DNA from: Pseudolysinimonas kribbensis
Lineage (GTDB): Bacteria > Actinomycetota > Actinomycetes > Actinomycetales > Microbacteriaceae
DNA length: 64,000 bases
Direction: 5' to 3'
Assembly (NCBI RefSeq): GCF_030161895.1
Contig: NZ_BSVB01000001.1
Coordinates: forward strand, 186,001 to 250,000
Part shown: positions 29,541-39,133 of the stretch, one piece after another
Layout of the letters: every line of letters begins with the position of its first letter
Position numbering within the stretch: position 1 is the first letter of the stretch
Made by a program: the position numbers and the translations under genes
Notes under the pieces: generated by a model
What the model was told of the DNA's origin: nothing
The model's input: the letters and a program-made list of their open reading frames with translations, nothing else
Databases searched by the model: none

Positions 29541-29881
29541 CCGACTCGAAGATCCGCCGCCTGCGGGCGCTCGCCTCCGACGCGAACCCGAAGATCCGGG
29601 CCAGCGCCGCCTCCAGCTATCACCTGCCGGATGACGTCGCCGCGACGCTCGCGCACGACCCCGACGCCGAGGTGCGTGGCTGGCTGGCGCGCAACGAGAC
29701 CGTGTCGTGCGATCTGCTGCGCGAGCTCGCGCACGACGAGACGGAGGCGGTGCGCGCGTTCGTCGCGATCAACTACTACGCACCCGAGGACGCGATGAGC
29801 GAGCTCGCCGACGACCCGTCCGCGACTGTGCGCCGGCTCGTCGCCTGGAAGGCGTCGCTGCGCGACACCGTCTCGGCCTAG
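29537..29881 (+). CDS. HEAT-like repeat protein, 114 aa
   Basis: Three to four repeats of about 23 residues can be aligned (LASDANPKIRASAASSYHLP, LAHDPDAEVRGWLARNETVS, LAHDETEAVRAFVAINYYAP, LADDPSATVRRLVAWKASL), each with an L-A-x-D-x-x-x-x-V-R core. This is an alpha-solenoid pattern as in leucine-rich variant/HEAT proteins, probably a protein-binding scaffold. The GTG start overlaps the 36-aa frame. The stop overlaps the convergent NUDIX gene by 4 nt. Confidence 0.65.
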   Translation: MTDSKIRRLRALASDANPKIRASAASSYHLPDDVAATLAHDPDAEVRGWLARNETVSCDLLRELAHDETEAVRAFVAINYYAPEDAMSELADDPSATVRRLVAWKASLRDTVSA

Positions 29882-30357
29882 ATCCGCTCCCGCAGCTCGG
29901 GCCAGCTGGCTCCGAACCCCGGATGCAGCGGCAGCCGCGCGACCTCGTCCATCGGCACCCAGCGCAGTTCGGCGCTCTCGGCGTCGCCGACGAACGGCTC
30001 GAAGAGCTCGCGGGCGTGGGCGAGCACCGTCGTGTACGACCAGTAGCCGACGTCGAAGATCGAGCTGCCGAGCACGTGGACGAGTTCCGGCGGTACGCCT
30101 GCCTCCTCGTCGGCCTCGCGCACGGCCGCCTGTTGCGGCGTCTCGCCCGCCTTGCGTGCCCCGCCCGGGATGCCCCACGTGCCGCCGAGGTGGCTCCACT
30201 CGGCGCGCAGCTGCAGCAGCACGCCGGCATCCGGATGCCGCAGCAGCAGTCCCGCCGCGCCGTACAGCCCCCAGAAGCGGCCGTGCGCACCCTCGACCCA
30301 GACGTCCTCCGGCCCCCGTGGCCGACGCTGCGTCGGATCGTGCTGGGCGCGCGCCAT
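29878..30357 (-). CDS. NUDIX hydrolase
   Basis: A 159-aa enzyme. The NUDIX box G-X5-E-X7-R-E-U-X-E-E-X-G is complete in GGARKAGETPQQAAVREADE with EAG following. GLYGAAGLLLRHPDAGVLLQ precedes it. It hydrolyses a nucleoside diphosphate linked to another group, either sanitising or signalling; the substrate is unknown. The ATG at 30357 is chosen because TAGGCT stands 7 bp upstream, giving a leaderless start. Confidence 0.85.
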   Translation of the reverse strand: MARAQHDPTQRRPRGPEDVWVEGAHGRFWGLYGAAGLLLRHPDAGVLLQLRAEWSHLGGTWGIPGGARKAGETPQQAAVREADEEAGVPPELVHVLGSSIFDVGYWSYTTVLAHARELFEPFVGDAESAELRWVPMDEVARLPLHPGFGASWPELRERI

Positions 30358-30364
30358 GAGATTC

Positions 30365-30414
30365 AGCCTAGGTGTGCAGGGCTGGTGCTCGACGTCGGAG
30401 CATGTGCCTAGGGT
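30365..30414. promoter_or_regulatory. Divergent pair of leaderless promoters
   Basis: TAGGCT on the minus strand (30370-30365) is 7 bp from the NUDIX ATG, and TAGGGT on the plus strand (30409-30414) is 7 bp from the protease ATG at 30422. Both predict transcription starting at the initiation codon. Confidence 0.5.
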
Positions 30415-30421
30415 CGGGAGC

Positions 30422-31476
30422 ATGGCATCCGGCATCGTCCCTCCCTACCTGCTCACCCGGCTGGCGCAGGCCGGCCAGCCGCACCTGCAGGAGGCGGCGC
30501 TCGCGGCCCGCCGCACGCTCGACCACGACGACGATCGCCGTGCGGCGCGCCTGTCGCTGAGCGTCGAGGGCGGCTCGCTCGTCGCGGAGCTCAGTGCCGG
30601 CCCCGAACGCACCATCTCCGATGCGAAGCACACCGACACGCTCCCGGGCACGACGGTGCGCGCCGAGGGGATCCCGCCGTCGACGACGTCGCCGTGAACG
30701 AGGCCTACGACGGGCTCGGAGCGACCTTCGAGCTCTACGCCGACGTCTACGACCGCAACTCGATCGACGGGCGCGGCCTGCCGCTGGACGGCAGCGTGCA
30801 CTATGAGAAGGACTACGACAACGCGTTCTGGAACGGCGAGCGGATGGTGTTCGGCGACGGCGACGGACAGGTGTTCGGCCGGTTCACCGTCTCGGTCGAC
30901 GTCATCGGTCACGAGCTGACCCACGGCGTGACGCAGTACACGGCCGGGCTCGTCTACAAGGACCAGGCGGGCGCGCTCAACGAGTCGATCTCCGACGTCT
31001 TCGGCTCGCTCGTGCTGCAGTACTCGCACAAGCAGACGGCGGCCCAGGCGACCTGGCTGATCGGGCAGGGGTTGTTCACGGCGCGGGTGAAGGGCGTGGC
31101 GCTGCGGTCGATGAAGGCGCCGGGGACGGCGTACGACGATCCGGTGCTCGGCAAGGATCCGCAGCCGGCGACCATGGCGGGCTACGTCGAGACGGAGGAC
31201 GACGACGGCGGGGTGCACACCAACTCGGGGATCCCGAACCACGCGTTCTACCTCGTGGCCACCGGAATCGGCGGATACGCCTGGGAGAAGGCGGGGCGGA
31301 TCTGGTACGACACCCTGCTGGCGGGCATGAAGCCGACGACCGACTTCGCCGGATTCGCCGCCCTCACCCTCGCCGCCGCGACCAAGCGCTACGGTGAGGG
31401 ATCGGCCGAGGCCGACGCGGTCCGCGCCGGCTGGTCGGGAGTGGGAGTGGCGATCGATGGCGGCGGCGCGAGCTGA
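30422..31476 (+). CDS. M4-family (thermolysin-like) metallopeptidase (frame broken)
   Basis: About 351 aa after one correction, without a signal peptide, as in protealysin-like short M4 enzymes. The N-terminus MASGIVPPYLLTRLAQAG is the short protealysin-type propeptide. The zinc site is HELTH near residue 163 with the third ligand in GALNESISDVFG; NSGIPNHAFY holds the downstream histidine region. The break is at G-run 30667-30670 (GAGGGGATCC), one base short. The inhibitor gene overlaps its end, so activity is probably held in check in the producing cell. Confidence 0.85.
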
Positions 31477-31756
31477 GCTGAGCATCGTGGTCGTCCGCTC
31501 GGGCGGGTTCACGGGCATCAGCCGGCGCTGGGCGATCGAGCGGCCCGATCCCGACGACGACTGGGTCGCGCTGGTCGAGGCGTGCCCCTGGGGTCAGGTC
31601 GCCGCGGATCGCGAGAGCCGCGACCGCTTCACCTGGCGGATCGAGGCCCGCGTGGCGCGACGCCACCACCGCGCGTCCGTGCCGGACCGCGAGCTCACGG
31701 GGCCCTGGCGCGAGCTCGTGGACCGGGTGCAGCGCGACGGGTCCAGCGATGTCTGA
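31457..31756 (+). CDS. Emfourin-like protealysin inhibitor
   Basis: A 99-aa protein with LSIVVVRSGGFTGISRRWAI and PWRELVDRVQ, matching the protealysin-inhibitor (emfourin) family whose genes adjoin M4 proteases. Members bind the protease active site and block it. The ATG at 31457 lies inside the protease 3' end (20-nt overlap). The overlap favours balanced synthesis of protease and inhibitor. Its own end overlaps the S4 gene by 8 nt. Confidence 0.7.
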   Translation: MAAARAELSIVVVRSGGFTGISRRWAIERPDPDDDWVALVEACPWGQVAADRESRDRFTWRIEARVARRHHRASVPDRELTGPWRELVDRVQRDGSSDV

Positions 31757-32119
31757 CGCGCGCGTGGACTCCTGGTTGTGGGCCGTGCGGCTCGTGAAGA
31801 CCCGCTCGGCGGCGACCACGCTGTGCAAGGCCGGTCACGTGCGCATCAACGGCGACCGGGCGAAGCCGGCCCAGCACGTCTCCCCCGGCGACGAGGTCCG
31901 CTTCGCCGTGGAGGGCGGGTCACCGCGCGTGGTCGTCGTGCGGGATGCCGCCCTGCAGAAGCGCGTCGGCGCGCCGATCGCGCAGGCGGCCTACGAGGAC
32001 CACAGCCCCCGCCCCCGCCGCCCGAGGAGCGGCTGTTCCTCGGGGTGCGCGACCGCGGCGCGGGACGCCCGACGAAGCGCGACCGCCGCGACATCGAGCG
32101 GCTGCTGGGTCGGGACTAG
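31749..32119 (+). CDS. S4-domain RNA-binding protein, Hsp15-like (frame broken)
   Basis: About 123 aa after one correction. The S4 domain fills the first 60 residues (ARVDSWLWAVRLVKTRSAAT, GHVRINGDRAKPAQHVSPGD). After a proline run the tail continues GRPTKRDRRDIERLLG, typical of Hsp15-type proteins that rescue stalled 50S subunits. The first C-run at 32006-32010 needs one base to keep frame through PPPPPPEERLFLG. The stop overlaps the convergent peroxidase gene by 4 nt. Confidence 0.8.
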
Positions 32120-32624
32120 GCCGCGGCCGCCTCGCCCAGCCCCGCTTCGATCGCGGCGACGACCGCCGGGTCGTCGGGCTTGGTGCTCGGACGGAAGCGC
32201 GTGATCTCGCCACCCGGGGTGATGACGAACTTCTCGAAGTTCCACTGGATCCGGCCCGCCTTGCCGTCGGCCGCCTCCACCTGGGTGAGCTCGGCGTAGA
32301 GCGGGTGCTTGTGGCGGCCGTTGACCCGGATCTTGTCCATGAGCGGGAAGGTCACCCCGTAGGTGGTGGAGCAGAACTCCTTGATCTCGTCGGTCGAGCC
32401 CGGCTCCTGGCCGAGGAACTGGTTGCACGGGAACCCGAGCACCGTGAACCCGCGCGCCTCGTAGTCCTTCTGCAGCTGCTCCAGCTGCTCGTACTGCGGG
32501 GTCAGCCCGCACTTCGACGCGACGTTGACGACGAGCACGACCTTGTCGGCGTAGTCGCCGAGCGTCGTGCTCCCCCGTCGATGGTCGTGAGCCGGATGTC
32601 CCTGATCGCCTCGACGTTCCCCAT
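32116..32624 (-). CDS. Glutathione-peroxidase-family thiol peroxidase (frame broken)
   Basis: About 169 aa after one correction. NVASKCGLTPQYEQLEQLQ carries the peroxidatic cysteine, GFPCNQFLGQEPGS the conserved glutamine region, and WNFEKFVI the W-N pair of the catalytic tetrad. It is a Cys form that in bacteria usually uses thioredoxin, detoxifying peroxides in the cytoplasm. The C-run at 32572-32576 (plus strand) is one base short; correction joins MGNVEAIRDIRLTTIDG to GSTTLGDYADKVV. Confidence 0.85.
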
Positions 32625-32678
32625 GATTTTGCATGCTAAGCCCGGCGACCGCCGCGGCGCTGGACGTAGCCTGAGGCC

Positions 32679-32966
32679 ATGACCACCGAGTTCGTGCACG
32701 ACGAGAGGGCGCACCGCTACACGATGCTCGTGGGCGGCGAACCGGTCAGCTTCCTCGAGTACCAGGACCACGGCTCCTCGCTCGTGTTCCACCACACCGT
32801 CACGATCCCGAAGTTCCGCGGCAGGGGCTTCGCCGCGAAGCTCGTCGAGCACGCCGTGAACGACGTGCAGGCCGCGGGCCGCGGTCCGATCACCCCGACC
32901 TGCTGGTTCGTCGCCGAGTGGTTCGACCGGCATCCGGAGCGCGCGGGGCTGCTCGCCGCGCGCTAA
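32679..32966 (+). CDS. GNAT-fold N-acetyltransferase, YjdJ/NATD1-like
   Basis: A 95-aa minimal acetyltransferase. It shows LEYQDHGSSLVFHHTVTIPK, the acetyl-CoA loop FRGRGFAAKLVEHAVNDV, and PTCWFVAEWF near the end, as in NATD1-like proteins. The substrate is unknown. TAGCCT lies 6 bp before the ATG, so the gene is probably leaderless. It converges with the azoreductase gene with a 4-nt overlap. Confidence 0.8.
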   Translation: MTTEFVHDERAHRYTMLVGGEPVSFLEYQDHGSSLVFHHTVTIPKFRGRGFAAKLVEHAVNDVQAAGRGPITPTCWFVAEWFDRHPERAGLLAAR

Positions 32967-33597
32967 CCCAGCTCGATCGCCAGCTCGCGCGCCCGGAGGA
33001 TCGCGGCCTCGAGCGATGCCACCGCCTCGTCCCGCCGATCGGCGAGCACCTCGAGGTCGGGCGCGAGCGTGAGCTGGGCCACGATGCGATGCGGCGTCAT
33101 CCCCATCGAGGCGCCGAAGACGACCTCGAGCGCGGCGGTGCCGTGGTCCCAGTCCGCCGGATTGTCGGCCGGGCCGTACGCGGCGCCGCGGCTCGACACC
33201 AGCACGACGGGTCGGCCGCGCAGCGGAAGCTCGCCGGGGGCGAACCCGGCCGTGACGCCCGGCACGTGCACGTGGTCCACCCAGGCCTTGAGCGTCGACG
33301 GCATCGAGTAGTTGTACATGGGCACGGCGATCAGGAGCACGTCGGCGGCGAGCAGCTCGCCGATGTAGCGCCGCTGTCCGGCCTCCCACCCCGCGGGGCG
33401 CTCCCCGGCATCTCGCCTGCCGGCCAATGCAGGGCCGACGACGGCAGATGCGGCGGCGGGTCGGCGTGCAGGTCGCGGGCGACGAGGTGGTGGTCGGGCC
33501 CCAGGGCCGACCACGCCTCCGTGAAGGCCGCGGTGACGGCGCGGGAGCGGGAGCGGTCGCCGCTCGCGGAGGAATCGAGGCGCAGGAGGGTGGGCAT
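32963..33597 (-). CDS. azoR: FMN-dependent NADH-azoreductase (frame broken)
   Basis: About 211 aa after one correction. The flavodoxin-like fold shows LLRLDSSASGDRSRSRAVTA (phosphate-binding start), IAVPMYNYSMPSTLKAWVDH and VVLVSSRGAAYG. It reduces quinones or azo compounds with NAD(P)H. The C-run at 33403-33406 (plus strand) is one base short and separates GEMPG from ERPAGWEAGQRRYIGE. TACCGT lies 7 bp before the ATG at 33597, compatible with leaderless expression. Confidence 0.8.
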
Positions 33598-33626
33598 CGT
33601 GTCAACGGTAGTGCTGGACTGGACCC

Positions 33627-34256
33627 GTGGATTCCGCTCCCGCCTATCGCGCCGCCGACATCCGCGCCGCGGAGCGGCCGCTGCTCGACGCGGGCGTGCC
33701 CCTCATGGCCCGGGCCGCCGCCGGGCTGGCGACGGAGTTGCGCCGGCTCGCAGGACCCCTCCTCGTGCTGGCCGGCTCCGGCAACAACGGCGGCGACGCG
33801 CTGTTCGCGGCCGCATCGCTCGTCGCCGAAGGGCGCACGACGCGCATCGTCGTCCTCGGCGATCGCGTCCACACCGCCGGGCTGGATGCGGCCCTCGCCG
33901 CGGGTGCCACCCGGCATGACCCGGTGGAGGCGCTCGGGCTCGCGCACGGCGCAGTCGTCGTCGACGGCATCCTCGGCACCGGCAGCGCCGGGTGCCCCGC
34001 GCTGCGCGGGTCCGCCCGCGACGTCGTGGAGGCGCTGCGCCCGCTCGCCCCGACCGTGGTCGCCGTCGACCTGCCGAGCGGCGTCGACCCGGACACGGGC
34101 GACGTGCCCGACCCGGCCGTGCTGCGCGCCGCCGTGACCGTGACGTTCGGGGCGCTGAAGCCGGGGCTTCTGCGCGAGCCCGGTGCCGGGTACGCGGGAC
34201 GCGTCGTGCTCGTCGACATCGGGCTCGACCTGTCGCGGTTCACGCCCGCTTCATGA
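33627..34256 (+). CDS. nnrE: NAD(P)H-hydrate epimerase (YjeF N-domain)
   Basis: A 209-aa protein with the YjeF_N fold: YRAADIRAAERPLLDAG, LLVLAGSGNNGGDALFAAAS (GNNGGD signature), VVDGILGTGSAG and VVAVDLPSGVDPDTGD. It interconverts R- and S-NAD(P)HX so that the damaged cofactor can be repaired. No kinase (dehydratase) domain is fused, unlike many bacterial YjeF proteins, so the ADP-dependent dehydratase should be elsewhere. It starts at GTG. Confidence 0.85.
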   Translation: MDSAPAYRAADIRAAERPLLDAGVPLMARAAAGLATELRRLAGPLLVLAGSGNNGGDALFAAASLVAEGRTTRIVVLGDRVHTAGLDAALAAGATRHDPVEALGLAHGAVVVDGILGTGSAGCPALRGSARDVVEALRPLAPTVVAVDLPSGVDPDTGDVPDPAVLRAAVTVTFGALKPGLLREPGAGYAGRVVLVDIGLDLSRFTPAS

Positions 34257-34729
34257 GACAGGGGTGAGGCGGAAGATGCGCAGCACGCGCCCCGACGCCC
34301 GCTCGTAGCCGCGATATCCGGGCCAGTGCTCCTCGAGCTCGCGCCACACGGCCTCGCGCTCGTCGTCGCCGATCGGCACGGCGTGCACCGGGATCCGCCG
34401 GCCGAGCACGCTCACGGCGGCATCCGGATTCCTCAGGAGGTTGGCCGTCCAGGCGGGGTGCGAGCCGCGCGCGAAGTTGCTGCCGGTGACCAGCATCCGG
34501 CCGTCGGGCTCCGGGCAGTACATGAGGGTCGTGTCGCGCTCCTGCCCGCTCTTCGCACCGATGGTGTGCAGTACGAGGAGGGCAGCAGCAGGCCGCTGAG
34601 CGGCACCCGGCCGCCGGTGAGCCGCGTCATCATCCGCTCGAGCGGCGGCATGATGGCCGGGCCGACGCGGCGGAAGAGACGCGTGCGGGAGAACCAGGCG
34701 ACGGGGCGGCGGAAGATGCGGGGCAGCAC
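34251..34729 (-). CDS. Deazaflavin-dependent (DDN/F420) nitroreductase-family protein (frame broken)
   Basis: About 159 aa after one correction. The N-terminus is VLPRIFRRPVAWFSRTRLFR. After the break come LVLHTIGAKSGQERDTTLMY, RMLVTGSNFARGSHPAWTAN and VHAVPIGDDEREAVW, the Ddn/Rv3547-like fold that binds F420 or FMN. The G-run at 34580-34582 (plus strand) is one base short. CAGAAT lies 6 bp before the GTG. Physiological reactions of the family are mostly unknown. Confidence 0.75.
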
Positions 34730-34742
34730 GGCACGATTCTGC

Positions 34743-34787
34743 CCCGGGCGGGCCGCTCCGATCACGTGGTCGGAGGGCCCGCCCGGG
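34743..34787 (-). terminator. Strong hairpin after permease operon
   Basis: The arms 34743-34761 and 34770-34787 pair over 18 bp with one bulged G (34755) and the loop TCACGTGG. It stands directly after the leftward permease stop at 34803 and before the nitroreductase start, as expected for an operon terminator without U-run. Confidence 0.65.
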
Positions 34788-34802
34788 CGGATCCGGCCTC
34801 GG

Positions 34803-36268
34803 TTACGCCGTCGGCGGCACCGGATCGGTCTCGACCGACTCCGCGCCCTCGAGCAGCGCCGGGGCCGCCGCGAGCGCCTTCGGCCGGGTCACGGCGAGCA
34901 CGATCGTGTACACGACGCCGGCCGCGATGAGGCCGAGCGACCACAGCGGCAGCCAGTCGAAGGCGCCGCCCTGACCGGGCCGGAGGTTGCCCCAGATCGG
35001 GATGGCGAGCACCGCCACGCCGATCACCGGAACCACCAGCCAGAGGAAGGGGTTCTTCCGGATGCCGCGCGCCCGGAACCGGAAGAACTGCACGAACAGC
35101 GCCACATTGGTGACGGTGTACATGATGACGACGCCGAAGATGCCGAAGGTCGAGAGGAATCCGACCGTCGTTCCCGGGTCGGTCACGATCGTCGACAGCA
35201 CCCCGATCAGGATGCTGGGCGCGACGAACGCGATGGCGGCGGCCCACGGGGTCTTGAACCGTGCGCTGGACTTCGCCAGGGGACGCGGCCAGATGCCGCC
35301 GCGCGCTCCGGCGAACAGCACGCGGGACGTCTGGGTGTTCGCGGCGATGTACGAGCTCGTGACGCTGACCAGGAAGATGGCCGCGAGGAACGGCACCATG
35401 AACGCACCGCCCACGTGCAGGAAGAGCGCGCCGGCGGTCGCGAACGGGTTGCCGTCCTTCGCGAGCCTGGATCCGTCATTGCCGAAGGCCGCGACGACCG
35501 CCCACGAGCCCAGTACGTAGATCAGCCCGCTGATGAGCACCGAGCCGACGAGCGCGATGGGCACGTTCCGGCGCGGATTGGAGGTCTCCTCGGCGAGCGG
35601 GGCGGACGCCTCGAAGCCGCCGAAGGCGACCACCGCGAGGCTGAACGACAGGAAGATGTTCGACGCCTCCGTGCCGGTCGGCCAGGCGAACGCCGCGCCG
35701 CTGATCCCGTGCGTGCCCCCTGGAAGAGGACGGACAGGCTGATGACCAGCAGCACCACGATCTCGATGAGGTACAGCACGATCGTCACCCGCACGCCGAA
35801 CTGGAGGCCCAGGATCACCGGGATGACCACGATCGCGCCGTAGACGATCGTCGTGATGATCGTCAGCCCCACGTGCGGCCCGGTCACTCCGAACACGTTC
35901 GTGACGATGTAGTCGCCGACGAAGATGTAGATGCCCGAGAAGGTGATGATGTAGCCGAGCACGGTGATCACACCGGTCGCCGTGCCGACGGCCGCCCCGA
36001 AGGTGCGGCTGATGTAGGTCACGAACGACCCCGAGCTCGGGTAGACGCTCGAGAACTGGGCCAGGCTCAGGCCGGTGGCGAGGAACCCCACGGTCGAGAT
36101 CAGGAAGACCAGCGGCACCGAGGCCCCCGCCAGGGAGGCGATGACGCCGGTCGTGAAGAACAGGTTGAAGGCGGGCGCGATCTGCGCCAGGCCCGGCAGC
36201 ATGACACCGAGCAGGCCCAGCTTCTTGCGCGGCGCCAGTGTCTCGCCCGCAGGGACGGTTGCGGTCAT
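34803..36268 (-). CDS. APC-superfamily amino acid permease (frame broken)
   Basis: About 488 aa with 12 or more predicted membrane segments. The N-terminal APC signature is KKLGLLGVMLPGLAQIAPAF; SSGSFVTYISRTFGAAVGTA and GGFEASAPLAEETSNPRRNV (helix 6/7 region) follow. It probably imports the substrate of the linked M20 peptidase. The C-run at 35716-35720 (plus strand) is one base short, between LFQG and GTHGISGAAF. The ATG overlaps the hydrolase stop (ATGA). Confidence 0.85.
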
Positions 36269-37073
36269 TCGTGGTTTCCGTTCTCGAGCAGGAATCCGAC
36301 GAACTCGGAGTTGAAATCGTCGGGGTGCTCCCAGATGCAGCCGTGGCCGCCTGGGGTGGTGCGGAAGGTCGCGCCGGGGATCAGCTCGGCGAGCTCGCGG
36401 GAGAGCCGGGTGGGGATGAGGATGTCCTCCTCGCCCGCGAGCACCAGGGTGGGGATCTTCGCGAGCTCACCGAGTCGGGCGCTCTCGTCGAAGTTCTGGA
36501 TCACGGCCAGCTGTGCCAGGTAGGCCGGCACCGGCTGGTCCATGTAGCGCATGGCGGTCTCGAACTCCGCGAGCTCGTCGCCGCGCTCGCGGAAGAAGTC
36601 GAGGGTGAACGCCCAGAGCGTCACGTCGCGCATGACCTGCGGCACGCCCATCACGCTGGCCGTGTCGGCCCACATCGCGAACATCCGGGAGCAGAAGGGT
36701 CCGGGCGCGGCGTAGGTGCAGGCGAGGGTGAGACTGCGGAGTTCGGCGCCGTAGGAGAGCGCATAGCTCTGGGCGATCATCCCGCCCATCGAGACGCCCA
36801 TGAGGTGGTACGACCCGAGGCCGAGGTTCTCGACGACCGCGTGCGCGTCGTCGGCCAGCTGCTCGGCGCTGTACGGGCCGGCCGGCTTTGACGTGCGCCC
36901 GATGCCGCGGTTGTCGATCGTGACCACCCGGAATCCCTTCTCGAGCAGCGCGGGGTCTGGTACGCCCAGGTCTCGAGCTCGTCGGCGAGGCCGTTGATGA
37001 GCACGACGGTCTCGGCGCCGTCGCCCTCGACCTCGTACCGGATGTCGATGTCGTTGGCGTGGAGGAAGGGCAT
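36265..37073 (-). CDS. Alpha/beta hydrolase (frame broken)
   Basis: About 269 aa after one correction. It has TVVLINGLADELETWAYQTP (oxyanion region), VVTIDNRGIGRTSKPAG, the nucleophile elbow GVSMGG, PTLVLAGEEDILIPTRLS and the terminal GGHGCIWEHP with the catalytic histidine. The G-run at 36952-36955 (plus strand) is one base short. The family includes esterases, C-C hydrolases and amidases. As part of the M20-GntR-permease operon it likely acts on the same compound. ATG 37073 has AGGAG 6 nt upstream. Confidence 0.8.
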
Positions 37074-37082
37074 GGGGATCTC

Positions 37083-37841
37083 CTAGCTCTCGGAGTGGGT
37101 TCGGTGGTGCAGTTCGCGGAGGGTGTCGGTGGTGAGCAGCGCGTGAACGGCCATGAGGCGGGCCGCGTCTTCGCCGCGCCCCTCGATCACGGCCTGGGCG
37201 ATGTCGGCATGCTGGGTGACGGCCTTGGCCCGGACATCGGGGTTGTAGGGCTCGGCCTCGAACCCGAGGCTGACCTCGTGCCGCAGTCGGAGGCTGAGCT
37301 CGGCCAGCTGCGGATTGCCGGCGGCCGCCGCGACGGCTCGGTGGAAGGTGAGGTCGGCGAGCCGCGACGCCTCGCGGTCGCCCTCGGCATCGACGTACGC
37401 CTGGACTCCCGCCCGGATCCGCTCCACGTCCTGGGGTGTGCGGCGCTCGGCGGCGGTGCGGGCGATCTGCTGGTCGATGAGCGAGCGGAAATCGAGTGTG
37501 ACCTCCAGCTGCGCCCACTCCGGCTCCAGCGCACGCCGGACCATCGAATCGGAGGCCGGACCCCACTGCGACACGACGGTGGCGCCGCCGTTGCGACCCC
37601 GCGTGATCTTGAGGTAGCCGAGCGCCGAGAGTCGGGTCAGCGCCTCCCGCACGGTGGTCGGGCTCACCTCGAGCATCCCGGCGAGCTCTGCGATCGACGG
37701 GAGCTTCTGCCCCACGATGAAGTGGCCCAGAGCGATCGCCGTCACGAACCGGTCGGCGATACGGGCGGCCGCGGTCTCCGCGACGAAGGGGCGCAGGGCG
37801 CCGCCCGCGGCATCCTGGCTCACCGCGCTCGCGCGGCTCAT
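37083..37841 (-). CDS. GntR-family regulator, FadR subfamily (FCD domain)
   Basis: A 252-aa regulator. The winged helix (residues ~25-90) has GHFIVGQKLPSIAELAGMLE and SPTTVREALTRLSALGYLKI. The all-helical FCD domain follows, with the metal or ligand histidines in LTFHRAVAAAAGN and LRHEVSLG. It probably represses the operon that contains it until its substrate is present. The ATG at 37841 overlaps the peptidase stop (ATGA). Its likely operator is the AT-rich inverted repeat at 39115-39133. Confidence 0.85.
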   Translation of the reverse strand: MSRASAVSQDAAGGALRPFVAETAAARIADRFVTAIALGHFIVGQKLPSIAELAGMLEVSPTTVREALTRLSALGYLKITRGRNGGATVVSQWGPASDSMVRRALEPEWAQLEVTLDFRSLIDQQIARTAAERRTPQDVERIRAGVQAYVDAEGDREASRLADLTFHRAVAAAAGNPQLAELSLRLRHEVSLGFEAEPYNPDVRAKAVTQHADIAQAVIEGRGEDAARLMAVHALLTTDTLRELHHRTHSES

Positions 37842-39099
37842 GCCGCGTACCAGTCGCGCAGGACGCGCGCGACGACCCGCGCGCAGTCGGCGATGCTCGC
37901 GATCTCGACCGCCTCGTCGGTGCCGTGCATGTTGCGGGTTCGCGGGCCGTAGGCGGCGGCCGGCACGCCGAAGCGGTTCACGTAGAACCGGGCGTCGGTC
38001 GTGGAGCCCATGCTCACGAGCGCCGGTGCGGCGCCATGCACCTCGCGGTGCGCCGCCTCGATCGCGCGGACGATAGGGGTGTCCGGATCCTGCGCGTAGC
38101 CCTCGGCGCGGAACCCGTTCAGGCGGAACACGGGCGGGTGCTCGGCGAGCCACGGATCGGCCGCGGTCGCCGTCAGCACCGCCTCCCGCACGCGGTCGAA
38201 GGCGTCGTCGCTCGTCCATGCTCGCGGATACCCGACCCGCACCCCCAGGCGCGCCACCGGCGGCACGCTCGAAATCCAGTCCCCGGCGGCCACGGTGCCG
38301 ACGCTGACGTTGTACGGGTGGGCGATGGGGGCGAAGGCCGGGTCGGGGTCCTGCGCATGCGCCGCGTCGAGTTCGCGCTCGAACCCCTGCAAGGCGTCGA
38401 TCACGCGCTGGATGCCGAGGATCGGATTGACCGCGCCGCCGGCCGCCTCGACGTGCGCCGCCCGACCGGCGATCTCGATCTCGATCCAGATGATGCCGAT
38501 GCCGGCCAGCAGCACGTCCAGCTCCGTGGGTTCGAGCAGGATCGCGGCCTCGGCGAGCACGCCCGCGCGCGCCGCCGCGAGGGTGCCGTTGCCGGTGTAC
38601 TCCTCCTCGATGGCGGCGACCCAGGAGAGACGCCCGTCGCCCAGCCAGCCCGGCTCCGCCTGGTCGAGCGCCCAGAGCGCGAGCAGACCCGCGGCGAAGC
38701 CGCCCTTCATGTCGGCGGCACCCCGGCCGCGAAGCCAGCCATCGACGACGCGGGGCGCGAACGGCGGCGAGCTCCAGGGACCGCTCTCGTCCGCCGGCAC
38801 CACGTCGATGTGACCGTTGATGAGCAGGCTGCGGCCTCCCCGACGCCGCGATGACCGATCACGTCGTACCGTCCCGCGTACGAGGCGCTCGGAACCCCGG
38901 CCAGCGGATCCTCGCCGATGGACTCCGGGATCGCGAGGCGCTCGACCGCGAACCCGATGGCCTCGAGCTCCGAGGCGAGTACCTCCTCGGCGCCCTGCTC
39001 CTGCCCGACCGTGCTCGGCTCCGCGACCAGCCGCTGGAGCACCTCGAGCGCGCGCGGGAGCAGCTCGTCCACCGTGGCGTCCAGGGAGGAGCGGGACAT
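37838..39099 (-). CDS. M20-family metallopeptidase (ArgE/DapE type; frame broken)
   Basis: About 420 aa after one correction. Zinc-site motifs are LLINGHIDVVPADES, GRGAADMKGGFAAGLLAL and AIEEEYTGNGTLAA; GRAAHVEAAGGAVNPI marks the lid domain. The enzyme hydrolyses an amide of an N-acylated amino acid or related compound. The C-run at 38838-38841 (plus strand) is one base short between VIGHRGVG and GGRSLLING. It is the first gene of the operon with GntR, hydrolase and permease. ATG 39099 has GGAAAGG upstream. Confidence 0.85.
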
Positions 39100-39114
39100 C
39101 GGCGCCTTTCCGTT

Positions 39115-39133
39115 AAACAAACATTCTTTGTTT
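39115..39133. promoter_or_regulatory. AT-rich inverted repeat, candidate GntR operator
   Basis: AAACAAA-CATTC-TTTGTTT is a perfect 7-bp palindrome with a 5-bp spacer in otherwise GC-rich DNA, 16 bp upstream of the peptidase ATG. A weaker relative, CGAAC-GCATC-GTTTG (39209-39223), lies near the divergent LLM gene. This fits a GntR dimer controlling both directions. Confidence 0.6.
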
